Positions 27,268 through 36,268 are shown, counted from the stretch's first letter. The stretch: DNA of 64,000 nucleotides from Janthinobacterium agaricidamnosum NBRC 102515 = DSM 9628 (GCF_000723165.1 NZ_HG322949.1:1914921-1978920), one strand, 5' to 3'. The notes: generated from the sequence alone by a model not told the origin. Made by a program: numbers and translations.

Positions 27268-28140
27268 TTATGCCGCTCTTTGCCGGCTGAGTGCGCTGAA
27301 GGCCGAGGCCGAGGCCGATACGATGCAGGCGATGGCCAGCCATTGCACCAGGCTCAGGTGCTCGCCCAGCACCAGCATGCCGGCCAGCGCGCTGACGGCC
27401 GGGGCGGCGCTGCTGAACATGCCGAATACGGCTTGCGGCAAGTTGCGCAGGGCGAAAATTTCCAGTGTGTACGGCACCATGCTGGATAACACGGCGATGG
27501 CCAGTCCGGTCAGCGCGATGCCGGGCGCCAGCATCGCCGCACCGGAGTAGGCGATGCCCAGCGGAACCGTGAACAGCGACGCGGCCAGCATGCCCCAGGC
27601 AACCGCCTGTCCGCCTTGCAAGCTGGCGGCGCGCTTGCCGAAGATGATGTACAGCGCCCAGCACAGCGCCGCGCCCAGCGCATACGCGATACCGGCCGGA
27701 TCGAGATGGCCGGGGCCGGCCGACAGCGGCAACAGCAAATACAGGCCGAAGGCGGCGCCGGCCACCGGGACCAGGTCGCGCGGCCGGCGCGATGACAGCA
27801 TCGCCACGGCCAGCGGCCCGGTGACTTCAATCGCGACGGCAATGCCGATCGGTATCAGGTTGAAGGCGCGGTAGATCAGCAAGTTCATCAAGCCCAGCAC
27901 GCTGCCGTACATCAGCAGGTTGAGCATGTCGCGTTGGGCCAGCCTCTGGCGCCATGGACGAAAGATCAGCATCAGCAGCAAGGCGGAAAAGCCGACCCGG
28001 TAAGCGGTGATGCCTTCGACGCCGATCACCGGAAACAGTTGCTTGGCAACCGCCGCGCCGAGGTTGACGGAAATCTGGCCGCCCAGCACGGCGAGGGACG
28101 GCAACAGGGTATGGTGGTGAGCGGGTGTCGAGTGTGGCAT
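27268..28140 (-). CDS. EamA/RhtA-like inner-membrane exporter
   Basis: A 290-aa protein with ten hydrophobic segments in two EamA repeats, close to RhtA, the threonine/homoserine exporter (NLGAAVAKQLFPVIGVEGITAYR, LVLGEHLSLVQWLAI). The start is set at the Met matching RhtA's N-terminus (ATG 28140); a frame from 28164 adds eight residues. It is probably monocistronic. Substrate assignment is by family only. Confidence 0.85.
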   Translation of the reverse strand: MPHSTPAHHHTLLPSLAVLGGQISVNLGAAVAKQLFPVIGVEGITAYRVGFSALLLMLIFRPWRQRLAQRDMLNLLMYGSVLGLMNLLIYRAFNLIPIGIAVAIEVTGPLAVAMLSSRRPRDLVPVAGAAFGLYLLLPLSAGPGHLDPAGIAYALGAALCWALYIIFGKRAASLQGGQAVAWGMLAASLFTVPLGIAYSGAAMLAPGIALTGLAIAVLSSMVPYTLEIFALRNLPQAVFGMFSSAAPAVSALAGMLVLGEHLSLVQWLAIACIVSASASAFSALSRQRAA

Positions 28141-28216
28141 AAGGTGAAATTCTAATATGCCCAACTTGATAAGCCGGGTTTATATTTTTCACCTGCTTGC
28201 TGCACGCTACGGAAAT

Positions 28217-28651
28217 TCAGTTCTTGCCCGCTTGCTGCTGCTGGGTGCAGGCGGCGCAGGTGCCATACAGCGACAGCGCGTGTTCGTGCAGCACGAAACC
28301 GCGCTCGGTGGCGATTTCGTTCTGGCGCTGCTCGATGCCTTCGTCGACGAATTCATCGACTTTGCCGCACACGGTGCAGACCAGGTGGTCGTGGTGACCG
28401 CCTTCGTTCAGCTCGAATACGGCGTGGCCGGATTCGAAATGGCGGCGGAACAGGATGCCGGCTTCGGCGAATTGCATCAGTACCCGGTAGATGGTGGCCA
28501 GGCCGACGTCGATTTTTTCAGTCAGCAGGAATTTATAGACGTCATCCGCGCTCAGATGCTTGTTTTTCCCTTCCTGAAACAGCTGCAGAATCCGCATGCG
28601 CGGAATGGTTACTTTCAAACCGGATTCGCGCAGTTCTTTCAGAATATCCAT
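28217..28651 (-). CDS. fur: Ferric uptake regulator Fur
   Basis: A 144-aa Fur protein that represses iron-uptake genes when bound to Fe2+. It shows the DNA-binding domain (DILKELRESGLKVTIPRMRIL), the metal-site HHDHLVC motif, and CTVC and CAAC cysteine pairs. Length and features match proteobacterial Fur. A near-consensus Fur box lies ~50 bp upstream, indicating autoregulation and possibly control of the divergent CPBP gene. Confidence 0.95.
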   Translation of the reverse strand: MDILKELRESGLKVTIPRMRILQLFQEGKNKHLSADDVYKFLLTEKIDVGLATIYRVLMQFAEAGILFRRHFESGHAVFELNEGGHHDHLVCTVCGKVDEFVDEGIEQRQNEIATERGFVLHEHALSLYGTCAACTQQQQAGKN

Positions 28652-28702
28652 TTGTCACCTTGTCGTTGTTGACCGCTGGCGCGGTGATATGATTTCATTT
28701 TT

Positions 28703-28721
28703 GAAAATGATAATCATTATT
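28703..28721. promoter_or_regulatory. Fur box between fur and a CPBP-protease gene
   Basis: GAAAATGATAATCATTATT matches 17 of 19 positions of the Fur consensus GATAATGATAATCATTATC. It lies 52 bp upstream of fur. Confidence 0.85.
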
Positions 28722-28864
28722 ATTCTCATTTGCAATAAGGAATTGCATTATTTCAGATAAGTAAATTCTGTAGCGCACTATTGCCAATTCATTCAGACAT
28801 ATTTTTTGTCGCACAGAATCTTTTCAAGACTACAATTGATGTCATACGACTATTTTTTAAGACA

Positions 28865-29587
28865 ATGCAAGAGATAAGCGCCTACCTGCTGGCCATCACG
28901 CCGGCCTTCGTGGTCTTTGCCGCCTTGCTGCTGGCCGTGCCGGCGCGGCTGGCATGGCTGCGTATCATCGTGCACATCCTGTTTTTCGTGCTGGTCCGCG
29001 ACGCCATGACGCCGCAGGGATTTTGGCAAGTGACGGCCGGATCGCTGCGTTTTACCGCGCCGGCGCTCACTTTATTGATACTGGCCGCGCTGTCGCTGGC
29101 GCTGGTCGTCGTCACCAGCTGGCTGGAACGGGGCTGGAGCGACGGCATCCGCTGGTGCGGCGACAGCGTGCTGCTGTCGCTGCTGCTGGGACTGGGCGGG
29201 GCGGCCTTGATCGCCGCGCTGGTGGCCGCTTTAAAACAAGCGTTCGGCGTGCCGTCGCCGCCGCCGCTGGCGGTCAAGCTGCTGCCGGTGATTCTGTTGT
29301 TCAGCCTGGCCGGCAACTGCTACGAGGAATTGCTGTTTCGCGGCTTGTTGCAGCAATATTTGCAGCAGCATGTCGCGGCCGTGCGCGCGGCCTTGATCTC
29401 GGGCCTGCTGTTCAGCCTGTGCCACGCTTTCCTGGCCACCAGCGTGACGCGGATCGGTGCGCCGGTGCTGGTGTTTACCCTGATCGAAGGCATCGTCGCC
29501 GCGCTGGTGTACCTGCGCGCGGGATTGCTGGGCGCGGTGCTGGCGCATGGCCTGGCGATCTTTATCCTGGCGGCCCGCCTCGTTTGA
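28865..29587 (+). CDS. CPBP-family intramembrane metalloprotease (CAAX-protease-like)
   Basis: A 240-aa membrane protein with about seven hydrophobic spans. It has the family's catalytic signatures: EELLFR (EExxxR) near residue 153 and FSLCHAF (FxxxH) about 30 residues later. Members cleave prenylated or other membrane substrates, or act in bacteriocin immunity; the target here is unknown. The start is set at ATG 28865 because the upstream extension from 28781 is low-complexity AT-rich sequence. It is divergent from fur across a Fur box, so iron control is possible. Confidence 0.82.
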   Translation: MQEISAYLLAITPAFVVFAALLLAVPARLAWLRIIVHILFFVLVRDAMTPQGFWQVTAGSLRFTAPALTLLILAALSLALVVVTSWLERGWSDGIRWCGDSVLLSLLLGLGGAALIAALVAALKQAFGVPSPPPLAVKLLPVILLFSLAGNCYEELLFRGLLQQYLQQHVAAVRAALISGLLFSLCHAFLATSVTRIGAPVLVFTLIEGIVAALVYLRAGLLGAVLAHGLAIFILAARLV

Positions 29588-29636
29588 CTGCTGCTATCAT
29601 CGCGGTATTGATCATTTAGCCTACTGCGGGAATCCG

Positions 29637-30173
29637 ATGCCGTTAAGTCCTTACCTGAATACCCATCCACTGCTGGGCCAACGTATCTATGTGCATGATT
29701 CGGCCCAGATCATCGGCGACGTGCAGATCGGCGACGACAGCTCGGTCTGGTGTAACACCGTGTTGCGCGGCGACGTCAACCGCATCGTCATCGGCCATGG
29801 CAGCAATATCCAGGATTTTGCCATGGGCCACGTATCGCACAAGAACGCGGCCAGGCCGGATGGTTCGCCCTTGACGATCGGTAATGACGTGACCATCGGC
29901 CATTCGGTGATCTTGCATGGCTGCACCATCGGCGATGAGTGTTTGATCGGCATGGGCAGCATCGTCATGGACGACGTGGTGGTGCAGAAAAACGTGATGC
30001 TGGGCGCCGGTAGCCTGGTGTCGCCCGGCAAGGTGCTGGAAAGCGGTTATCTGTATCTCGGCCGCCCGGCCGTCAAGGTGCGTCCGCTGACGCCGGAAGA
30101 AGTGGCTTACCTGAAATACTCTGCCGAGCATTATGTGCGCGTGAAGAATAACTACCTGTCAACGTGCCGCTGA
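29637..30173 (+). CDS. Gamma-carbonic-anhydrase-family hexapeptide protein (YrdA-like)
   Basis: A 178-aa left-handed beta-helix protein with hexapeptide repeats (IIGDVQIGDDSSVWCNTVLR, IGNDVTIGHSVIL). The three His ligands of the gamma-CA metal site lie in MGHVSH and GHSVILHG. E. coli YrdA and CaiE-like proteins share this layout. GGGA lies upstream of ATG 29637. Whether it hydrates CO2 or is a metal-binding scaffold is not resolved by sequence. Confidence 0.9.
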   Translation: MPLSPYLNTHPLLGQRIYVHDSAQIIGDVQIGDDSSVWCNTVLRGDVNRIVIGHGSNIQDFAMGHVSHKNAARPDGSPLTIGNDVTIGHSVILHGCTIGDECLIGMGSIVMDDVVVQKNVMLGAGSLVSPGKVLESGYLYLGRPAVKVRPLTPEEVAYLKYSAEHYVRVKNNYLSTCR

Positions 30174-30210
30174 TGTGCTGTGTGCGGGCCGATCAATTTT
30201 AGGGATCGTC

Positions 30211-31119
30211 ATGAGTTTTCCGTTTGAACGTGCAGAGCCTGAGTATTTCGAAAAAACCGTCGAGTGGTTGTATGTAAAGAACTACCTGGACTTGTCCCTG
30301 ACCATCGCGGCGCCGCTGGCCGGTACCAAAGAAGCGGCGGGAGATGTGCTTTTGTCTTTTGAGCAAGCCACATCCTGGTGCCTGATCGAATTCAAGCGCG
30401 ATCGTGGATGCTTTTCCGCCGAGCGTGAAAAATATCCGGTGTTTGGCGCGGAAAAGTGGTTCAAAAAGATAGACTACGCTCAGAAAAAAGCCGGCTATAT
30501 CAGCAGTTACAATCACTTAATCGATTCTTTTGTCAATCAGGATGGCGATCAGCCGCATATCTTTGTATATGGTCAAGTCAGATATACGTCCAGGGCGCAG
30601 GGGCTGCCGGGCTTGCTCGCGTTCGCCAAATCGGCGACCGGCCTGGTACGCCAGAATGGCGCCAGCGCACTGGTGCCGCTGATGAACAGGCAAATCAAGA
30701 CGCTCTTCAAGAAAAGGCAGACCAAGGCACAAGTGTCTCGCTTGAATCGCCCCTATATCGCCTTGCGTGCCGAAACTTACTGGAATGATGAGTGGCCGAA
30801 TTTCAAGTTGCCAAATGGCCTATCCAAAGCTACCGCTGTTGCCAAGGACATCGATATGCTCATGATAGGCAAGACGCATACCGCCGCCCAGCCAGCGTTC
30901 GATGCCTACCTGACGGCGCTGGTTCTGGCGAAGGGCAGCGATCCGCAAAGCGGCGGCCTGGAATATTCAATGGTGATGGCGCTCAACGACACTGGCGCGA
31001 CGGGCGTCATGACGTTTCGGGACTACCTCAAATATCGCAGCATGGTATTTGATTTTCCGGAAGAAAAAGAACTGCAGATAGGGGCGAGCATCACCCGGTC
31101 GCAATCGCCGAAGCGCTGA
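30211..31119 (+). CDS. Hypothetical protein, possible PD-(D/E)XK nuclease fold
   Basis: A 302-aa protein that I do not recognise. A motif arrangement resembling PD-(D/E)XK nucleases is visible: Asp45 in GDVLLSF, then Glu60-Phe-Lys62 in CLIEFKRDRG on a predicted strand. Local GC appears lower than in neighbouring genes, and ~106-bp direct repeats lie just downstream, so acquisition by transfer is possible. AGGG stands 6 nt upstream of ATG 30211. No methylase or partner is adjacent. The nuclease suggestion is pattern recognition only. Confidence 0.6.
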   Translation: MSFPFERAEPEYFEKTVEWLYVKNYLDLSLTIAAPLAGTKEAAGDVLLSFEQATSWCLIEFKRDRGCFSAEREKYPVFGAEKWFKKIDYAQKKAGYISSYNHLIDSFVNQDGDQPHIFVYGQVRYTSRAQGLPGLLAFAKSATGLVRQNGASALVPLMNRQIKTLFKKRQTKAQVSRLNRPYIALRAETYWNDEWPNFKLPNGLSKATAVAKDIDMLMIGKTHTAAQPAFDAYLTALVLAKGSDPQSGGLEYSMVMALNDTGATGVMTFRDYLKYRSMVFDFPEEKELQIGASITRSQSPKR

Positions 31120-31160
31120 GCAATACATCGCCTGCTGACAGGCCCTCAACAGCGTGAATC

Positions 31161-31267
31161 TGCCTTGTTCGTCGTCGCATTGGCTGGCCATGCGTCCTCC
31201 TCACGCCTTGCCCACGCTGCTGATGAGCAGCCATCCGGCGACGCTCTCTGCTGGGATAGGTTCTTAG
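31161..31267 (+). repeat. ~106-bp interspersed repeat, copy 1
   Basis: An imperfect direct repeat of 31323-31428, sharing GTCGTCGC, CCTCCTCACGCC, CTGATG, GACGCTC and CTGGGATAGG-CTTAG in the same order. It lies in the 315-bp gap between the hypothetical protein and the antiporter, which holds no convincing gene. Confidence 0.75.
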
Positions 31268-31279
31268 AGCCTATCCCAG
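31251..31279. repeat. Stem-loop at the end of repeat copy 1
   Basis: CTGGGATAGG and CCTATCCCAG form a perfect 10-bp stem with a 9-nt loop. The left arm is the conserved end of the ~106-bp repeat. It may act as a REP-like element or transcript end. Confidence 0.7.
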
Positions 31280-31322
31280 TAGATGAATACGCCCTCTTCT
31301 GGCGCTCCTCAGGAACGGGGAC

Positions 31323-31428
31323 TGCGTTGATCGTCGTCGCGTGGCTCGCCACGCTTCCTCCTCACGCCTGGTCCGCGCTCCTGATGCGCGGCCAGAACAA
31401 GACGCTCACTACTGGGATAGGCTCTTAG
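31323..31428 (+). repeat. ~106-bp interspersed repeat, copy 2
   Basis: The second copy of the repeat at 31161-31267 ends with ACTGGGATAGGCTCTTAG, 6 bp before the antiporter stop codon. It lacks the downstream complementary arm that gives copy 1 its stem-loop. Confidence 0.75.
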
Positions 31429-31434
31429 CGCCGT

Positions 31435-33075
31435 TTATTCGTCTTGCAGTGTTGCTTCCAGTAAATCTATTTCGCGCAACAAACGCAGGTGGATCGTGTC
31501 GTCGAGTTCGCCGGCCATGCGGCGGCGAAACAATTCATCGCGTTCGACGCCCAAGGCGTTGAGCCGCAGCTTGCGCTCGAACTTGACCAACTGCAGGGTA
31601 CGCGCCGCTTCGTCGTTGCTGCTTTCGCCGTACGCGACACGGCGCCGGTAGCTGTCGATCAGGCGGCTGGCGGCTTCTTCGTGGACTTGTTTTTCCGGGT
31701 CCTTGGCGCCCAGGCCGGCGCAACAGTCTTCCAGGTGGCGGATGGCCGCATCGGCCGCCGCGGCGCGCGCATTGCGTTCCTCGGTCGAGCGCTGCAGCGG
31801 CGGCGCGAACACCAGTCCCTTGGTCAGCAAGGGCAGCGCTATGCTGGCCAGCAACATCGACATCAAGATCACGCCCATCGCCAGGAAAATCACCAGGTCG
31901 CGTGCCGGGAAACGTTCGCCGTTCGGCAACAGCATCGGCAAGGTCAGGATGCCGGCCAGCGTCAGCGCGCCGCGCACGCCGGCGAACGAAGCCACCAGCA
32001 GCAAGCGCATGCTGGGGCGGCGCAAGGCGCTGCCGTCGTGACGGTTCTTGAACAAGGTCACCTTCATCGAAATGAAGACCCAGCAAAAGCGCAGGAAGGT
32101 CAGGGCGATGGTGATCGCCGCGACGAACATCGGCAATTTCCAGCCGCTGCCGGAGCCGATGTCGCGCGAGGCGACTTGCAGGCTGGCGATGGTGGCGGGC
32201 AATTGCGCACCCAGCATTACGAAGATGACGCCATTCAACACCAGTTGTACCGTATCCCAGACCGCCTTGCGCTGGGTGCGGGTGGCGGCCAGCGGGCGGC
32301 CGATCAGGTCGGCGTAATGCATCGACACGCCGGCCGTGGCGGCGGCCAGGATGCCGGAACCGTGGATTTGCTCCGCCCCCAGATAGGCGGCGAACGGGAT
32401 CAGGATGCTGATCAGGATTTGCAGGCCGGGCTCTTCGCCGACCTGGCTGACCACCCATTTGTTGGTCAGGCCGACGCCCCAGGACACGGCCAGGCCCATC
32501 AGCACGCCGCCGCCGGCTTCTTGCAAAAAGCTGAAGGACGCGGCGCCGATCGAAAACTTGCCGGTCATCGCGGCGCCGACCGCGAACGTGAAGCAGACCA
32601 GGCCGGATGCATCGTTGAGCAGCGATTCGCCTTCGAGGATATGCATCAGGCGCGGCGGCATCGGATTGCCGGCGGCGATGGCCGATACCGCGACCGGATC
32701 GGTCGGCGACAGAATCGCGCCCAGCGCGAAAGCCACCGCCAGCGGCACGCTGGGGATCAGCCAGTCGATGAAAAAGCCCATGCCGGCCACGGTAAACAAG
32801 ACCAGGCCGATGGCCATCATCAGGATCGGCCGCGCATCGCTGAAAAATGCGCCTTTCGGAATGCGCCAGCCATCCAGGAACAGCAGCGGCGGAATGAATA
32901 GCAGGAAAAATACTTCCGGGTTCAGCGGTAAATGCATGCCGAACATCGAGGCCAGCCCGGTGCCGCCGGCGATCTGTATCAGTGGCAAGGGTAGCGTGAC
33001 CCAGCGCAAACGCGCGATAAAGCCGCACAGGACGACGGTCAGCACCAGGGTGAGGATGATGGTTACAGTATGCAT
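31435..33075 (-). CDS. CPA1-family Na+/H+ antiporter
   Basis: A 546-aa inner-membrane antiporter with about 12 hydrophobic segments (FIPPLLFLDGWRIP, AILSPTDPVAVSAIA, LEGESLLNDASGLV) and a ~120-residue hydrophilic C-terminal domain rich in charged helices. The conserved NDASG carries the ion-binding Asp of CPA1 proteins. It exchanges Na+ (or K+) for H+ in pH and salt homeostasis. It is monocistronic, with direct repeats immediately beyond its stop. Confidence 0.92.
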   Translation of the reverse strand: MHTVTIILTLVLTVVLCGFIARLRWVTLPLPLIQIAGGTGLASMFGMHLPLNPEVFFLLFIPPLLFLDGWRIPKGAFFSDARPILMMAIGLVLFTVAGMGFFIDWLIPSVPLAVAFALGAILSPTDPVAVSAIAAGNPMPPRLMHILEGESLLNDASGLVCFTFAVGAAMTGKFSIGAASFSFLQEAGGGVLMGLAVSWGVGLTNKWVVSQVGEEPGLQILISILIPFAAYLGAEQIHGSGILAAATAGVSMHYADLIGRPLAATRTQRKAVWDTVQLVLNGVIFVMLGAQLPATIASLQVASRDIGSGSGWKLPMFVAAITIALTFLRFCWVFISMKVTLFKNRHDGSALRRPSMRLLLVASFAGVRGALTLAGILTLPMLLPNGERFPARDLVIFLAMGVILMSMLLASIALPLLTKGLVFAPPLQRSTEERNARAAAADAAIRHLEDCCAGLGAKDPEKQVHEEAASRLIDSYRRRVAYGESSNDEAARTLQLVKFERKLRLNALGVERDELFRRRMAGELDDTIHLRLLREIDLLEATLQDE

Positions 33076-33293
33076 GAAGTGGGGAATCCAGCGGTGATCG
33101 ATATTGCGGAAGCAAATTATAAACGCCGCCGGGATGGGCTGTGCGACTATCCCGGCATCGTATGGTGCTCTGTGCCGTCAACAGGATATGGCCGCGCACG
33201 GCAGACCAGGATGGAAAGGCGCGGCGGCGATTCTGCTTGTACAATGGACTGCAACTTGTCGTGTTTTTCCTAGTCAAATTGTCAGGAGGCCGC

Positions 33294-33953
33294 ATGGATC
33301 AGGAACTGGTCAGCATCACCACGGACGATATACACCTGGAAGGCGTACTGCAGTTGCCAAACAAGCCCATGGGGATTGTTTTGTTTGCCGGCGGCATAGG
33401 CCAGGATGGCGACGTGCTCAGTTCGGGCAACCATGCGCTGGCCAGCTATCTGCGCGAAGCCGGCATTGGCACGCTGCTGCTGGATCTGTTCAGCACGACG
33501 GCGGTGCAGGATTATTACACCCGCTTCGACCTGACGCTGTTGACCCAGCAACTGGACAAGGCGCTCGACTGGCTGGCGCGCCACGGCAATCCTGGGAAAG
33601 TGCCGCTGGGACTGTTCGGCGCCGGCACCGGTGCGGCGGCGGCCTTGCAATTGGCGGCCTGGCGCGGCACCGGCGGCAGCATCGCCGCGCTGGTGTCGCG
33701 CAATGGCCGGGTCGATATCGATGGGCGGCAAACCCTGGAAAAAGTCCGCGTGCCGACCTTGCTGATTGTCGATGGGAATGATCGCGGGGTGGTGGATGTC
33801 AACCGCATGGCGTTTGGCGCCTTGCCATGCGATAAACAGCTGGAGTTGATACCCGGTACGCTGGACGACCGCGCCATGCTGCAAGCGGCGGCGTTGCCGG
33901 CGCGCGAATGGTTCACCCGGCATTTCGCCGGGCGGACCATCGATTGGCAGTGA
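33294..33953 (+). CDS. Dienelactone-hydrolase-like protein lacking catalytic Ser and His
   Basis: A 219-aa alpha/beta-hydrolase of the group whose members carry a nucleophile in GASTG and a His in PGATHLF. Here the nucleophile elbow reads GLFGAGTGAAAAL, with Gly in place of Ser, and the His segment reads LIPGTLDDRA, with no His. The rest of the fold is well conserved and the gene has a perfect AGGAGG ribosome site, so it looks maintained as a non-catalytic protein or one with another chemistry. It converges on the S-formylglutathione hydrolase gene. Family from recognition; loss of activity is inference. Confidence 0.82.
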   Translation: MDQELVSITTDDIHLEGVLQLPNKPMGIVLFAGGIGQDGDVLSSGNHALASYLREAGIGTLLLDLFSTTAVQDYYTRFDLTLLTQQLDKALDWLARHGNPGKVPLGLFGAGTGAAAALQLAAWRGTGGSIAALVSRNGRVDIDGRQTLEKVRVPTLLIVDGNDRGVVDVNRMAFGALPCDKQLELIPGTLDDRAMLQAAALPAREWFTRHFAGRTIDWQ

Positions 33954-33968
33954 CGCGCCGGCGCGGCA

Positions 33969-34814
33969 TCAATCTGCCTTCAGATTCTTGCCGTGGAAGC
34001 GCAAGTGGTCTTCGATAAAGGTCGAGATGAAATAATAACCGTGGTCGTAGCCCGCATGGCGGCGTAGTTGCAGCGCTTGGCCGGCGCCTTTGCATGCCGC
34101 TTCGAACGCTTCCGGGTACAACTGGTCCGGCAGGAATTTATCGGCCAAGCCCTGGTCGATCAGGATGCCGGCAGGGAAGGGGGCGCTTGATCCTGCCATC
34201 AGGCTGCTGGCGTCGTATTGCGCCCAGCTTGCCTGATCCTGGCCCAGGTAGCCGGAAAACGCTTTCTTGCCCCAAGGGCACAGGGTCGGTGCGGCGATCG
34301 GGGCGAACGCCGATACCGAGCGGAACAATTCCGGATTGCGCAAGGCCAGCACCAGTGCGCCATGGCCGCCCATCGAATGGCCGAAAATGCCGACCCTGGC
34401 CGGATCGACCGGCAATTCCTGTACCACCAGTGCGTGCAATTCCAGCAGGTAGCTATACATCCGGTAGTGCTGATTCCATGGCGCTTCGGTCGCGTCGACA
34501 TAAAAGCCGGCGCCGGCGCCAAAATCCCAGGCATCGGTTTCGCCGGCAATACCGGCGCCGCGCGGGCTGGTGTCCGGCGCGATCAGGATCAAGCCCTCGC
34601 TTGCCGCGACGCGTTGCGCGCCGCCCTTGATCATGAAAGTTTCTTCGGTGCAGGTCAGGCCGGCCAGATAAAACAGGGCCGGTAATTTTGCACCGGCCTG
34701 CGCCGCTGGAAGGAAGACCGAGAAACGCATCGGCAAGCCGATTGCGCGCGCATCGTGGCGGTAAAAACGTTGTACGCCGCCAAAGCAGGCATGTTCACTA
34801 AGTAATTCCAGCAT
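33969..34814 (-). CDS. S-formylglutathione hydrolase
   Basis: A 281-aa esterase-D-type enzyme that hydrolyses S-formylglutathione to formate and glutathione, the second step of glutathione-dependent formaldehyde detoxification. Motifs include YLAGLTCTEETF, the oxyanion/nucleophile GHSMGGHGAL (Ser near 147), an Asp in LIDQGLADKF and His in AGYDHGYYFI. Full length. The glutathione-dependent formaldehyde dehydrogenase usually found alongside is not in this window. Confidence 0.93.
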   Translation of the reverse strand: MLELLSEHACFGGVQRFYRHDARAIGLPMRFSVFLPAAQAGAKLPALFYLAGLTCTEETFMIKGGAQRVAASEGLILIAPDTSPRGAGIAGETDAWDFGAGAGFYVDATEAPWNQHYRMYSYLLELHALVVQELPVDPARVGIFGHSMGGHGALVLALRNPELFRSVSAFAPIAAPTLCPWGKKAFSGYLGQDQASWAQYDASSLMAGSSAPFPAGILIDQGLADKFLPDQLYPEAFEAACKGAGQALQLRRHAGYDHGYYFISTFIEDHLRFHGKNLKAD

Positions 34815-34890
34815 ACATTCTCCTATCGAATCCGCCAGTATAGCGGCTGGAACACGTGTGCAGCCCTGTTACTATTTGCAGCAGGAAATG

Positions 34891-35744
34891 TTAGCTTGTC
34901 GCCAATAAGACGGCCACCATCGGCAGCACCCGTTCGGACGATACTTCCGCCTTGAACGACAGCAAGTCGTCGGCGCGGGTCTTGCCGATATTGATGGCGG
35001 CCACCGGCTTGCCGGATGCCGCCGCCATGCGGCACAGCCGGAAACTGGAATACACCATCACGGACGAACCCACTACCAGCAAGGCGCTGGCGCCGGCCAT
35101 TTTTTGTTCCGCTGCGTCGGCGCTGCTGCGCGGCACGCCATCGCCGAAAAACACCACGTCGGGTTTCAAGGTGCCGCCGCAGTGGATGCAGTGCGGCACG
35201 CGAAAGGTGTCGAGCCACGATGGCTCCAGGTGCGCATCGCCATCCGGCGCCGCCGCGGCATGGGCCAGTTGCGGATTGTCTTCGAGCAAGAGATCCTGCA
35301 CCAGGCGGCGCGTAAAAGTGCGCAGCAATCCAGGCACACCACTGAATGTATGCTGCCATGCAATTCGGTGACCTGGCGGCTGCCGGCGCGCTGGTGCAAG
35401 CCGTCGACGTTTTGCGTGACGAGGGACGCCACCCGTGCACCAGCTTGCAGTTCGGCAATCGCCAGATGGCCGGGATTCGGTTGCGCCCGCGCCAGCGCCG
35501 GCCAGCCGACCATGCTGCGCGCCCAGTAACGGCGGCGCACGGCTTCGTGGCGGCGGAAGTCCGGCCCCTGTATCGGCGGGTTGCCGCGCCGCCGGCCGTC
35601 CTTGTCGCGGTAATCCGGGATGCCCGACGCGGTGCTGATGCCGGCGCCGCTCAGTATCAACAAGTCAGGATGGCGTTCGACGAAGTGGGCCAGGCGTTCG
35701 GCGGCTTCATGTTCCAGCGTAGCAGCAAGCATGTTCTTCTTCAT
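34891..35744 (-). pseudogene. Sir2-family NAD-dependent deacetylase, frameshifted
   Basis: The first ~140 codons carry sirtuin motifs (LILSGAGIS, GIPDYRD, TQNVDGLHQRAG, ELHGS, first zinc pair CLDC). The frame is then lost and the rest continues in another frame (LVQDLLLEDNPQL, CIHCGGTLKPDVVFFG, LLVVGSSV, INIG). The shift falls in a run of four T near 35315 on the coding strand. One more T restores a continuous sirtuin of about 284 aa. It is either a recent 1-nt deletion or a sequencing error in the homopolymer. Confidence 0.85.
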
Positions 35745-35784
35745 CCAGCAGAGGCAATGCCGCCATGCTACCTGAAATCAGCTA

Positions 35785-36261
35785 TCAGACGCCTTTGCTG
35801 CGTTGCAAATAGAGCGGCAGCAGGCACCAGATGAACAAGATGATCGTCGCGATCAAGCCGCTGGCCAGCAAGCCTGCCGTAGCGCCGGACACTTCCGAAA
35901 TCACGAGATTGGTGCCCAGCACGAATGCGACCGCCAGCGACAGCGCTCCCGCGACAAGTTGCTGGTTTGCCACTCGCTTGAAACGGGCGCGATTACTCAG
36001 GGGCCACATCCAGCGATGCTGGATCGCCGGCGCACTCAGGAATATCAAACTGAGCAGCGAGAAAAAGAAGGTGGCGAGAAAGACGTATTTTTCAGCCTGG
36101 ATAATTTGGCTGAAGCCGCCGTTGAATGGCAGGATAATCAGAAAGGCGGTCAGCATTTGTGCACCCGGCAAGAGAATGCGCGCTTCGCTGAGCAAGTCCG
36201 ACAAATCGCCGCCATCAGGCGGCGCATCCTGGCGGGTGCTTGGATCGCGGATATCAGACAT
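35785..36261 (-). CDS. DUF6328-like four-helix membrane protein
   Basis: A 158-aa protein with a hydrophilic N-terminus and about four hydrophobic helices (ILLPGAQMLTAFLIILPF, YVFLATFFFSLLSLIFLSA, GALSLAVAFVLGTNLV, LIATIILFIWCLLPLYL). It resembles the DUF6328 family, sometimes annotated loosely as antiporter-related; function unknown. The start at ATG 36261 has GAGGGG 6 nt upstream. That ribosome site lies within one arm of a nested palindrome. Confidence 0.7.
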   Translation of the reverse strand: MSDIRDPSTRQDAPPDGGDLSDLLSEARILLPGAQMLTAFLIILPFNGGFSQIIQAEKYVFLATFFFSLLSLIFLSAPAIQHRWMWPLSNRARFKRVANQQLVAGALSLAVAFVLGTNLVISEVSGATAGLLASGLIATIILFIWCLLPLYLQRSKGV

Positions 36262-36268
36262 GGCTTGC

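Noticed and set aside
31165..31428. 87-codon ORF across the direct repeats
   Set aside because: It simply reads through both repeat copies and has no SD.
31489..32901. 470-codon plus-strand open frame
   Set aside because: Antisense to the Na+/H+ antiporter; Gln/Arg/His-rich shadow.
33953..33964. CGCGCCGGCGCG palindrome as terminator
   Set aside because: Too short, no loop and no T run; common in GC-rich DNA.
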